A stretch of DNA of 64,000 nucleotides from Flammeovirgaceae bacterium UBA6059 (GCA_002435755.1 DIYH01000030.1:62001-126000); one strand, 5' to 3'. Positions 24,551 to 32,469 are shown, counted from the stretch's first letter. Notes: generated by a model from the sequence alone, not told the origin. A program made the numbers and translations.

Positions 24551-25510
24551 CTATTTAGAAGTTTCTGTTATCGTTTTATTAATAGGCAGGACCTTCTCCC
24601 AACCTGCTCTTAGGTAATACAATCCTTTCGACTGACCGGTAGGCACATCCTGAGGGAATACCCCCATTGTCTTAAGTGTTTTAAGCACACTACCTTTCTT
24701 CAAATCATGATGAGGGAATCCTGGCTCAGTACAGCCAAGGCATGGATGATTGGCCCTGGTTTTACTGTTGACTCTGTTCCAGAGCACCCTGTTACAAGAG
24801 GATCTGGTCATAGGCCCTCTACACCCCACTTCGTAGAAGAGACATCCGCCACGCTTACCAAAGCCTCCGTCAATCTTCTGAGCAAAGTTGTTGACGTTAG
24901 TACAGCCATTCTGCACAAAGTCAGTAAAGAAGGTCTTAGGTCGGTGATACTCATCAATGAGTACATCACCAATACGTCCAGTACTGATAGCTACCAGGAT
25001 CTGGCTGACCCAATCAGGATGTGCAGGACAACCAGGTATGTTGATTACCGGTAGGCCACCTTTAGAAACAAAGTCTTTGCCAAGAAATCCACCTTTATCC
25101 TTTTTGAGGAACTGCATACCAGTCGACTCACTTGGGTTAGGGGCCACCGCAGGGATACCACCATATGTAGCACAGTCACCTATGGCTACTACAAACTGAG
25201 CAGCAGCGGACATTTCCTTCACCCACTCCATCATCGGGCGATCACAGAAGTAGTTCATCGTGCCAGTCCCATCAGGCCCCTGGACGATAGATCCCTCGTA
25301 AACAAAAATGTCCAATTGGACTTCACCCTTTTTGATGTCTTCCATGAGATCAGAGACTTGTTCACCGATCTCGAGCCCTATTGAGGGGTGCCAAAGGATA
25401 TTGATGCCAAAGTCTGTAACTAACTCTACAACAGTGGGCTCCTCAGCATTAAGAAAGGACATGGTGTTGCCACTACATGCACCTCCTTGTAACCATAGTA
25501 CGTTTGCCAT
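24551..25510 (-). CDS. hupS: [NiFe]-hydrogenase small subunit, group 2a-like (HupS/HucS)
   Basis: A 319-residue electron-transfer subunit. It begins MANVLWLQGGACSGNTMSFL, with no Tat signal peptide, which is typical of group 2. Cysteines that fit cluster ligands are C12, C113, C161 (proximal), C203, C223, C230 (distal) and C239, C257, C260 (medial). The second cysteine of the proximal CxxC is N15, and the histidine expected three residues before C203 is Q200. Three [3Fe-4S] clusters are therefore possible, as I recall for the Huc enzyme. The transcript probably starts in the AT-rich region at 25511-25690. Confidence 0.95.
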   Translation of the reverse strand: MANVLWLQGGACSGNTMSFLNAEEPTVVELVTDFGINILWHPSIGLEIGEQVSDLMEDIKKGEVQLDIFVYEGSIVQGPDGTGTMNYFCDRPMMEWVKEMSAAAQFVVAIGDCATYGGIPAVAPNPSESTGMQFLKKDKGGFLGKDFVSKGGLPVINIPGCPAHPDWVSQILVAISTGRIGDVLIDEYHRPKTFFTDFVQNGCTNVNNFAQKIDGGFGKRGGCLFYEVGCRGPMTRSSCNRVLWNRVNSKTRANHPCLGCTEPGFPHHDLKKGSVLKTLKTMGVFPQDVPTGQSKGLYYLRAGWEKVLPINKTITETSK

Positions 25511-25592
25511 TATTAAAAAATTAGAGTAAAAACAAAAAGTATCCTTGAATGATATACAATGTGCTCACCCTAAATCATGACAAAAATCAGTT

Positions 25593-25610
25593 TTAGAAAA
25601 TATTATCTAA
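25593..25610. promoter_or_regulatory. 18-bp inverted repeat in front of hydrogenase genes (site A)
   Basis: TTAGAAAATATTATCTAA has the same length and ends as the repeats at 25615 and 20149. It lies about 85 bases upstream of the small-subunit start, 22 bases (two helix turns) from site B. Confidence 0.6.
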
Positions 25611-25614
25611 ATAA

Positions 25615-25632
25615 TTAGAAAATTTCTTCTAA
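25615..25632. promoter_or_regulatory. 18-bp inverted repeat in front of hydrogenase genes (site B)
   Basis: TTAGAAAATTTCTTCTAA has six-base arms that extend to AATTAGAA / TTCTAATT. It shares TTAGAAAA and TCTAA at the same spacing with sites A and C. Confidence 0.65.
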
Positions 25633-25692
25633 TTAAGAATTGGTCTAAATAGTTTGTTGAATAAGAAATTGAAAGGGGCTCAACAAAAGCCT

Positions 25693-26040
25693 CTAATTGT
25701 CTGATATCAGAAAATGCTCTTCTTTTACTTTGAACGTGCCTCTTGGGTCCTTGGCAGCAAGGCGTCTCATAAACTGTGCGGTCATTAAAGCCTTGTTGAA
25801 ATTGGTGCAGGTTCGTATCTGACGAACGATGAATTTGTAAGCCTTGGAAGAATCAGCAAAGACGAGGCTGATCGCCCATGTACCGTTGGTCTTGACCACA
25901 CGATCAATCACGGCAGAGTCCTGAAGCCACTCGTCATTGGATAAAAACTCTAAATCAACTTTACGCCCAGTTGAGTCAACATTTTTATTATTGACTACAT
26001 ATTCTTTAAGTTGTTGGACAAGGGTGGGATCTAGCTTCAT
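25693..26040 (-). CDS. Small protein of unknown function, upstream of hydrogenase genes
   Basis: A 115-residue soluble protein I do not recognise. It has no signal peptide or membrane segment and one cysteine (IRTCTNFNKA). It reads as an N-terminal helix, a middle beta section (TWAISLVFADSSKAYKFIVRQI) and a basic helical end (LMTAQFMRRLAAKDPRG). It lies 19 bases after the TetR gene and about 180 bases before the small-subunit gene, on the same strand. A stem GAGGCT / AGCCCC overlaps its stop codon and may end the transcript. It may be a regulator partner or an accessory subunit. Confidence 0.65.
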   Translation of the reverse strand: MKLDPTLVQQLKEYVVNNKNVDSTGRKVDLEFLSNDEWLQDSAVIDRVVKTNGTWAISLVFADSSKAYKFIVRQIRTCTNFNKALMTAQFMRRLAAKDPRGTFKVKEEHFLISDN

Positions 26041-26059
26041 AGCGTTAGGCTTTTGATGA

Positions 26060-26677
26060 TTACCTAACTGTCAGCTGCTTCAATTGTTCATACTCTAAAC
26101 TCCCAGTATCTGTCAAAAGCGGAATGCACACGCCCCAAAATAGTCGGCAGTACTCGTCAGGACTAGCGTCTCTCCCATTTATCAAACGGTAGGTATGGTA
26201 CATATAGGTCACCATCCATAACTGGTCAACAGTGATCTTGACCTGATCTTCGATTTCGGGTATATCAAAGACCCCTCTGTTCTTATTAAACTCTAACATG
26301 AGCTGATATTGCTGCTTTTGCCATTGGATGAGTTGAGACTGTCGTGATGATATATCAGGATATGCCCTGAATATCTCCAACATATCAGTAAAGAAAAAAG
26401 AGTACCGCTGCTGTAGCTCAAAGGTCTTTCGCAGATAGTGATCCACGTATTCGAACAATGGTACGACATTCATCTCGGCCATCAACTGCTTCTGCTCTGC
26501 GGATAATCTTTCGTGGATGGCTGCTACAATAAGTTCTTTGGTCTTATAATGGTAGGCCATATTACCAATACTTATGAAAGCTTCGTCGGCAATATGCTGA
26601 AGTCTCACATTGACAAGTCCATCTCGATTGAAAAGATGGATGGCTGACTTGAGAATTTTCCCCTTCGTGTCTTTCAA
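26060..26677 (-). CDS. TetR/AcrR-family transcriptional regulator
   Basis: A 205-residue TetR-type protein. The N-terminal helix-turn-helix is clear: KGKILKSAIHLFNRDGLVNVRLQHIADEAFISIGNMAYHYKTKELI (written here across about residues 5-50). The C-terminal ligand domain is helical, with many tyrosines and a TetR_C-type WMVTYMYHTYRL. It lies between the HMG-CoA-lyase-like gene and the hydrogenase island. A perfect TGACCT / AGGTCA repeat just upstream is a candidate site for its own control. Whether it also controls the hydrogenase is open, since the repeats there look different. Confidence 0.9.
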   Translation of the reverse strand: MKDTKGKILKSAIHLFNRDGLVNVRLQHIADEAFISIGNMAYHYKTKELIVAAIHERLSAEQKQLMAEMNVVPLFEYVDHYLRKTFELQQRYSFFFTDMLEIFRAYPDISSRQSQLIQWQKQQYQLMLEFNKNRGVFDIPEIEDQVKITVDQLWMVTYMYHTYRLINGRDASPDEYCRLFWGVCIPLLTDTGSLEYEQLKQLTVR

Positions 26678-26700
26678 AGCATCAGACCAGTTTAAAAAAT

Positions 26701-26716
26701 TGACCTTGACAGGTCA
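26701..26716. promoter_or_regulatory. Inverted repeat upstream of the TetR gene (operator candidate)
   Basis: TGACCT-tgac-AGGTCA has perfect six-base arms; another TGACCT half site lies at 26736. On the minus strand a near -7 box, GATATTTG (26720-26727), precedes it, so the repeat would cover the transcription start of the TetR gene. Confidence 0.5.
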
Positions 26717-26739
26717 GTGCAAATATCGCAATAATTGAC

Positions 26740-27591
26740 CTAACTATAAGTACCAAACAACTTGTTCGCAGCTTTCAATACCTCGTCCCAGGCATCCATG
26801 TTCAGCTGGGACGTTGTTACATCAGGAAGTGTAGAAATCACTGTTTCAGTAGCCAGGTTGCCCACCAATTCATCTTTGGCCATAGGGCAGCCACCAATGC
26901 CTAACACAGCACTATCTATTCGTCGGCAGCCAGCATCGTAGGCTGCCTTGATCTTGTCAGAAGCGGATTGAGGATTAGAATGTAAGTGGACGCCAAATTC
27001 GATATCCGTATATTCTGCTTTTACTGCTTCAAAAACATCCTTTATCAATCCTGAGGTAGCCACTCCGACAGTATCAGCTAGCGAAATTATCTTGATACCT
27101 AAACTGTCTAACTTTTGTACAAATTCAGATATGTAAGAAGCATCGTAAGGATCTCCATAAGGATTACCGAATCCCATAGATAGGTACACGACTAGCTCTT
27201 GACTGGCCGTTGAGCATATTGCCTGAATAGCGGCTACAGTGCTCATTGCCTCTTCAATGGACTTATTGGTATTGCGCTGTTGGAAGGTTTCTGATAAGGA
27301 AAGAGGAAATCCTTGATAGCTGATCTCTGAAAACTTTGCTGCATCCTTAGCACCTCTTTCGTTAGCTACTATAGCTAACAGCTTGGAGCTTGTATTTGAT
27401 AGATCCAATCGGTCGAATACCTGGGCAGTATCTCGCAACTGGGGGATGGCCTTAGGCGACACGAAACTTCCAAAATCGATAGTATCGAAACCAACCTGAA
27501 GCAGTTGATTGAGATAGGAAGTTTTTTCTTCTGTAGGGATAAAATCATGCAGACCTTGCATGGCATCCCTTGGACATTCGATGATTTTCAT
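26740..27591 (-). CDS. Hydroxymethylglutaryl-CoA lyase-like protein
   Basis: A 283-residue HMGL-like TIM-barrel protein. It has ECPRDAMQGL near the start (the metal-binding D of the RD motif), the loop SMGFGNPYGDPYD, the HLHSNP metal ligands, and GIGGCPMAKDELVGNLATE with the active cysteine loop of HMG-CoA lyases. It would cleave HMG-CoA to acetyl-CoA and acetoacetate in leucine breakdown. It follows metF by 35 bases on the same strand, so it may be cotranscribed with the methionine genes, which is not an obvious metabolic link. A related aldolase-type substrate cannot be excluded. Confidence 0.87.
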   Translation of the reverse strand: MKIIECPRDAMQGLHDFIPTEEKTSYLNQLLQVGFDTIDFGSFVSPKAIPQLRDTAQVFDRLDLSNTSSKLLAIVANERGAKDAAKFSEISYQGFPLSLSETFQQRNTNKSIEEAMSTVAAIQAICSTASQELVVYLSMGFGNPYGDPYDASYISEFVQKLDSLGIKIISLADTVGVATSGLIKDVFEAVKAEYTDIEFGVHLHSNPQSASDKIKAAYDAGCRRIDSAVLGIGGCPMAKDELVGNLATETVISTLPDVTTSQLNMDAWDEVLKAANKLFGTYS

Positions 27592-27626
27592 GGGCTCCTG
27601 TTATGCGCCCCAAAATTACCAAAGAA

Positions 27627-28580
27627 TCAGAACAGCGCCTTAGCAATATTCAGCACCGGATCAGACTTGCTCATAGTGTAGTAATGCAAGACTGGCACAC
27701 CCTTGGTCATTAATTCCTTTGACTGCTGAACACACCAATCAATACCTACCTGCTTAGCTGCAGCATTATCCTTGCAGTCGTCGAGCGCATCAACCAGATC
27801 ATCTGGCAGATCAATATGAAAGATGCTGGGCAGGACATGCATCTGCTTCCTGGTGGTGATCGGCTTTAGCCCAGGGATGATGGGTACTGTAATTCCTTCT
27901 GCCCGACAGGTCTCTACAAAATCAAAATACTTTTGATTGTCAAAGAACATCTGAGTTACAATGTACTCAGCCCCCATTTCAATCTTCATTTTGAGATATT
28001 TCAGATCAAGCTTCATGTTAGGTGCCTCAAAGTGTTTTTCAGGATATCCCGATACACCGATACAGAAACCCGTTGGATGGGCGTTTTGCAGGGAGTCATC
28101 ACGATACTGCCCATGGTTCATATTCACTACTTGCTGTACCAAGTCAGTAGCATAGTTGTTTCCGTTAGGCTCAGGTTTAAAGCTTTTCTCGGTAGAAAGA
28201 TGATCTCCCCTGATCACCAGCACATTATCAATCCCCAAAAAGTTAAGATCGATCAAAGCATTTTCTGTTTCCTCTTTTGTGAAGCCACCACAAATAATAT
28301 GTGGTACGGGATCAATATGATAGCGATTTTGCAGTGCAGCACAAATGCCAACTGTACCAGGTCGCTTACGTGTTGCCATCCGGTCATATCCACCATCTTT
28401 TCGGGGCTTCAGTATGTACTCTTCCCTATGATAGGTCACATCTATAAAAGGCGGCTTAAACTCCATCAGCGGGTCAAGCGCATCATAGATCATCTGTATA
28501 TTCTGTCCCTTGAGTGGAGGTAGTATCTCTATTGAGAATAATGTATCCTTAGCATTGCTAAGATGTTCCGTAACCTTCAT
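27627..28580 (-). CDS. metF: 5,10-methylenetetrahydrofolate reductase
   Basis: A 317-residue FAD-dependent TIM barrel that makes 5-methyl-THF for methionine synthase. Typical blocks are FSIEILPPLKG at the start, DVTYHRE, NVLVIRGDH near residue 125, and EMGAEYIVTQMFFDNQKYFDF near residue 200. It starts six bases after the stop of the MetH C-terminal gene and completes the methyl-transfer branch of the operon under the SAM riboswitch. Confidence 0.96.
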   Translation of the reverse strand: MKVTEHLSNAKDTLFSIEILPPLKGQNIQMIYDALDPLMEFKPPFIDVTYHREEYILKPRKDGGYDRMATRKRPGTVGICAALQNRYHIDPVPHIICGGFTKEETENALIDLNFLGIDNVLVIRGDHLSTEKSFKPEPNGNNYATDLVQQVVNMNHGQYRDDSLQNAHPTGFCIGVSGYPEKHFEAPNMKLDLKYLKMKIEMGAEYIVTQMFFDNQKYFDFVETCRAEGITVPIIPGLKPITTRKQMHVLPSIFHIDLPDDLVDALDDCKDNAAAKQVGIDWCVQQSKELMTKGVPVLHYYTMSKSDPVLNIAKALF

Positions 28581-28586
28581 GGTTGA

Positions 28587-31277
28587 TTAGATTTCATAAT
28601 TAAGATTAGGGGCGAGCCATTTCTCGGCTACCGCCAATTCCATATTCTTTCGTTGGGCATAGTCGGCCACCTGGTCCTTTTCTATTTTTCCTAGTCCGAA
28701 GTACTTTGATTCCGGGTGGGCAAAATAGAACCCACTCACAGAAGAGGCGGGATACATTGCAAAGGACTCTGTGAGGCTTATGCCGGTATTCTTCTCCACT
28801 TCGAGTAAGTCAAAGAGGACCCGCTTCTCTGTATGATCAGGACAGGCAGGGTAGCCCGGAGCTGGGCGAATTCCCTGGTATTTTTCTCTGATCAATTCCT
28901 CATTTTCAAGGGATTCTTCAGAGGCATATCCCCAAAGCTCTTTTCTCAACTTGGCATGCATCAACTCAGCAAACGCCTCCGCCAACCGATCAGCCAATGC
29001 CTTAACCATAATCACATTGTAGTCATCATGCTCAACTTCGAACTTCTCGATCATCTGCTCAATACCTATTCCGGCTGTAACTGCAAATCCTCCCATGTAA
29101 TCTGGTTGGTTGGCATCTATTGGCGCAAGAAAATCTATTAAAGACAGGTTAGGCAAGTTGCTGGCCTTTTTTCCTTGTTGTCTAAGAAAATGGAACCTTG
29201 TGATCTCCTCCTTTCTTTCCTCGGACTTCCAGATCACGGCATCTTCCCCATCAGCATTGGCTGGATATATTCCAACCACCGCTTTAGCGATGAGTGACTT
29301 GTTCGCAATGATATCGTCCAACATTGCGGTAGCGTCATCGAAAAGCTTTTGTGCTTCATCTCCGATGACCGGGTCTTTTAAGATTTTCGGGTACTTACCT
29401 TTGAGCATCCAGGTCTGGAAGAAGGGTGTCCAGTCAATGTAGTGCCTGATTTCCGATAGGTCATAGTCGTCGAAAACTACATTACCGGTAATCTTAGGTG
29501 CAACCGTAGGCTGTCCTGACCAGTCGATCCTGGCTCTGTTGCGCTTAGCCTCAGTAAAGGAAACATAATTCTTATCCTTCTGTCGACTTTGGTGGGATTC
29601 TCTTAAGTCAGCATACTCAGTCTTGATCTTGCTGGCAAAGTCTTGCCTCGATTCTTTGCCCATCAGCTCACCAGCAACCGGTACGCTCTTGGAAGCATCC
29701 AATACGTGTACCACAGATCCGCTGTAAGAGGGTGCAATCTTCACTGCGGTGTGAATGCGCGACGTAGTTGCACCACCAATCAATAAGGGTGTATTCATAC
29801 CTCTACGCTCCATCTCTTTAGCTACATGCACCATCTCATCAAGAGAAGGTGTGATCAAACCACTAAGACCAATGATATCAGCCCCCTGATTTTCTGCCTC
29901 CTCCAAGATCTTCTCAGCGGGCACCATGACCCCCAGATCGATGATATCGTAATTATTGCATGCGAGCACTACTCCGACGATATTTTTACCAATATCGTGC
30001 ACATCACCTTTAACCGTTGCTAACAGGATTTTCGCATTCGCCTTTTGATCTCCAGCCGCCTTTTTCTCTTCTTCCAGATAAGGCACCAGGTAGGCTACTG
30101 CCTTTTTCATCACACGGGCGCTCTTTACCACCTGCGGCAGGAACATCTTACCCTCTCCAAAAAGCTCACCTACTACGTTCATACCATCCATCAATGGTCC
30201 TTCGATCACCTTGAGAGGGCTATTGAGTTGAAGTCTTGCCTCTTCAGCATCATCCTCGATGTAGTCAATAATACCCTTGACCAGGGCATGCTCCAGACGT
30301 TTCTCCAGTGTGTCCTGTCTCCAACTGTCGTCTTTGACTTTTACCTTCCCATCTCCTTTGACCAGTTCAGCATAATCCAGCAACTGCTCGGTAGCATCAG
30401 GTCGCCGGTTTAGCAGGACGTCTTCTACTTTTTCGAGTAGTTCTTTAGGTATCTCGTCGTATACCTCAATCATCCCTGCATTGACTATGCCCATGTCCAT
30501 ACCAGCTTTTATACCGTGATATAGGAATGCGCTGTGCATGGCTTCACGTACCACATTGTTACCACGAAAAGAGAAAGAGACATTGCTGACCCCTCCACTT
30601 ATCTTAGCGCCTGGGAGGTTTTTCTTTATCCATTCGGTAGCCTGAAAAAAGTCGACGGCATTGTTGTTATGCTCTTCTATACCCGTGGCAACCGGGAAAA
30701 TATTGGGATCGAAAATAATGTCCTGAGCCGGGAAACTGACCTTGTCAACCAATAGTCGATAGGCACGCTCGCATATCTCTATTCGACGTTCGTAGCTGTC
30801 AGCCTGGCCATCTTCATCAAAGGCCATTACGATCACCGCTGCTCCGTATTGTTTGATCTTGCGGGCCTGGTATAAAAATTCCTCTTCTCCCCCCTTAAGG
30901 CTGATTGAGTTAACAACCGCTTTACCCTGCACGCACTGCAAGCCTGCTTCGATGATATGCCACTTGGAAGAGTCGATCATTACAGGAATTCGAGCGATCT
31001 CGGGTTCACTTGCAATCAAATGAAGGAATCGGACCATGGCCTTTTCTCCATCGAGCATACCTTCGTCCATATTGACATCCAGGATCTGCGCACCACCGCG
31101 CACCTGATCAAGGGCTACTTCGAGCGCTTCTTCATACTTATCCTCTCTAATCAGTCGAGCAAAGCGCTTCGACCCGGTGACATTGGTGCGCTCACCAACA
31201 TTCACAAAATTTGTATGCTGATCGATGACCAGGGGCTCAAGCCCTGATAGTTTCAGCGGCGGTAACTCTTGTGTCAT
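28587..31277 (-). CDS. metH: Methionine synthase MetH, folate/cobalamin/activation part
   Basis: An 896-residue protein holding the last three modules of cobalamin-dependent methionine synthase. The pterin-binding domain is at the start (NVGERTNVTGSKRFARLI near residue 25). The cap and cobalamin domains follow, with the axial-ligand motif DVHDIGKNIVGVVL. The SAM-binding activation domain is at the end (REKYQGIRPAPGYPACPDH). The homocysteine domain is absent and is encoded by the preceding gene, one base away. The product would need to pair with that protein to make methionine. Confidence 0.96.
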   Translation of the reverse strand: MTQELPPLKLSGLEPLVIDQHTNFVNVGERTNVTGSKRFARLIREDKYEEALEVALDQVRGGAQILDVNMDEGMLDGEKAMVRFLHLIASEPEIARIPVMIDSSKWHIIEAGLQCVQGKAVVNSISLKGGEEEFLYQARKIKQYGAAVIVMAFDEDGQADSYERRIEICERAYRLLVDKVSFPAQDIIFDPNIFPVATGIEEHNNNAVDFFQATEWIKKNLPGAKISGGVSNVSFSFRGNNVVREAMHSAFLYHGIKAGMDMGIVNAGMIEVYDEIPKELLEKVEDVLLNRRPDATEQLLDYAELVKGDGKVKVKDDSWRQDTLEKRLEHALVKGIIDYIEDDAEEARLQLNSPLKVIEGPLMDGMNVVGELFGEGKMFLPQVVKSARVMKKAVAYLVPYLEEEKKAAGDQKANAKILLATVKGDVHDIGKNIVGVVLACNNYDIIDLGVMVPAEKILEEAENQGADIIGLSGLITPSLDEMVHVAKEMERRGMNTPLLIGGATTSRIHTAVKIAPSYSGSVVHVLDASKSVPVAGELMGKESRQDFASKIKTEYADLRESHQSRQKDKNYVSFTEAKRNRARIDWSGQPTVAPKITGNVVFDDYDLSEIRHYIDWTPFFQTWMLKGKYPKILKDPVIGDEAQKLFDDATAMLDDIIANKSLIAKAVVGIYPANADGEDAVIWKSEERKEEITRFHFLRQQGKKASNLPNLSLIDFLAPIDANQPDYMGGFAVTAGIGIEQMIEKFEVEHDDYNVIMVKALADRLAEAFAELMHAKLRKELWGYASEESLENEELIREKYQGIRPAPGYPACPDHTEKRVLFDLLEVEKNTGISLTESFAMYPASSVSGFYFAHPESKYFGLGKIEKDQVADYAQRKNMELAVAEKWLAPNLNYEI

Positions 31278-31278
31278 T

Positions 31279-32286
31279 CTAAACCGTCTCTAGTTGAGGT
31301 ATTTCTCTTGGGCTGTATTTGGCAGCAGTAGTAGCGATGGCCTTTATATGGTCCGGAGTGGAACCACAACAGCCTCCTACTATGTTGACCAAGTTCTCTT
31401 TGAGGTATTCCTCCACTTCGGCACTCATTTCCTCTGGTGTCTGATCGTATTCTCCAAACTCATTAGGTAGACCCGCATTAGGATGAGCGCTTACCAGAAA
31501 ATCGGACTTCTGAGCGAGCACCTGCAGATAAGGACGAAGCTGCTTAGCTCCAAGTGCGCAGTTAAGACCAACACTCAACAATTCTAAATGAGAAATTGAG
31601 ATTAAAAATGCTTCCGTAGTTTGTCCGGATAACGTACGTCCACTCGCATCGGTAATTGTGCCTGACACCATGATCGGATATTGCTTTCCAACCTCGAAAA
31701 ATAAATCATCCAATGCCATGAGCGCGGCTTTGGCATTCAGGGTATCAAAGACAGTTTCTACCAAAAAGATATCCACACCTCCTGCCAACAGTGCTTTAGC
31801 TTGTTGGTAGTAAGCTACTTTCAATTCTTCGAAAGTGATAGCACGGTATCCAGGATCATTTACATCCGGAGAGAGTGAGGCAGTTTTGTTGGTAGGCCCC
31901 ATAGATCCCGCCACAAACCTTGGCTTGTGAGGCTCTTTCGCAGTGAACTCATCGGCGACCTCTCTGGCTATTCTTGCAGATTCAAAGTTGATCTTATCCA
32001 CCATATGCTCAAGGCTGTAGTCTGCCTGCGCTATTGTAGTACCACTAAAGGTATTGGTCTCAGCGATATCAGCACCTGCTTCGAAATAGGTGGCGTGAAT
32101 CTCCTTCAATATCTCTGGTCTGGTAAGACCTAGAAGATCGTTGTTACCCTTAAGGGGTGAGGGGTGGTCTTTTAACTCTGCATTACGAAAATCGTCTTCT
32201 TCAAGCTTGTATCTCTGGATCATGGTGCCCATTGCACCATCAAGTACCAATATTCTTTCTTTCAGTATTTCTCGAATACTATCCAT
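31279..32286 (-). CDS. Methionine synthase MetH, homocysteine-binding part
   Basis: A 335-residue homocysteine S-methyltransferase domain with zinc. The opening RILVLDGAMGTMIQRY is the family start, GLNCALGAKQLRPYL carries the first cysteine and NIVGGCCGSTPDHIKAI carries the other two zinc ligands. It corresponds to the first module of MetH, here as a separate gene one base before the rest. Both reading frames look intact, so it is a split rather than a recent frameshift. It is the first gene behind the SAM-I riboswitch. Confidence 0.94.
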   Translation of the reverse strand: MDSIREILKERILVLDGAMGTMIQRYKLEEDDFRNAELKDHPSPLKGNNDLLGLTRPEILKEIHATYFEAGADIAETNTFSGTTIAQADYSLEHMVDKINFESARIAREVADEFTAKEPHKPRFVAGSMGPTNKTASLSPDVNDPGYRAITFEELKVAYYQQAKALLAGGVDIFLVETVFDTLNAKAALMALDDLFFEVGKQYPIMVSGTITDASGRTLSGQTTEAFLISISHLELLSVGLNCALGAKQLRPYLQVLAQKSDFLVSAHPNAGLPNEFGEYDQTPEEMSAEVEEYLKENLVNIVGGCCGSTPDHIKAIATTAAKYSPREIPQLETV

Positions 32287-32345
32287 TCATTACTTTTTAA
32301 AGTTGGCTTACCAGAAAAAACGTGCGAATAAGTAGAGATCGGTCT

Positions 32346-32465
32346 ACTTATCTTCTCCCACTATGTTGGGATAAGGAATTAGCACCGAAATTCATTCCGT
32401 ATGATTGGAAAGAAAAGGTTGCTAAGACGTCACTGGGCCTATTCCCTCGGTCTTTCTTGATAAGT
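32346..32465 (-). ncRNA. SAM-I (S-box) riboswitch controlling metH-metF
   Basis: On the minus strand the conserved core is readable: ACTTATCAAGA opening the P1/kink-turn, CCGAGGGAATAGGCCCAGTGA, then GCAACC, and later CGGTGCTAATTCC, closed by GATAAGT, which pairs with ACTTATC. These match the S-box consensus (GAGGGA, GGCCC, GCAACC, GGTGCnAATTCC). Downstream, ATAAGTAGA-ccgatc-TCTACTTAT can form a hairpin that shares bases with the P1 3' strand, so the two are exclusive. A T run (CGTTTTTTC) follows a few bases later. It lies 60 bases before the start of the first metH gene, whose supply is thus likely lowered by SAM. Confidence 0.94.
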
Positions 32466-32469
32466 GGGG

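Noticed and set aside
24707..25054. A 115-codon plus-strand frame opposite the hydrogenase small-subunit gene
   Set aside because: Antisense to conserved cysteine-rich sequence; its text follows from the opposite strand.
25511..25692. A sigma-54 promoter for the hydrogenase operon
   Set aside because: GGTGAGCACATTGTA faintly recalls -24/-12 elements, but the GG and GC spacing does not match.
32287..32345. A second riboswitch, such as a cobalamin type, before the B12-dependent metH
   Set aside because: No B12-box-like sequence was found; all conserved bases belong to the SAM-I element further upstream.
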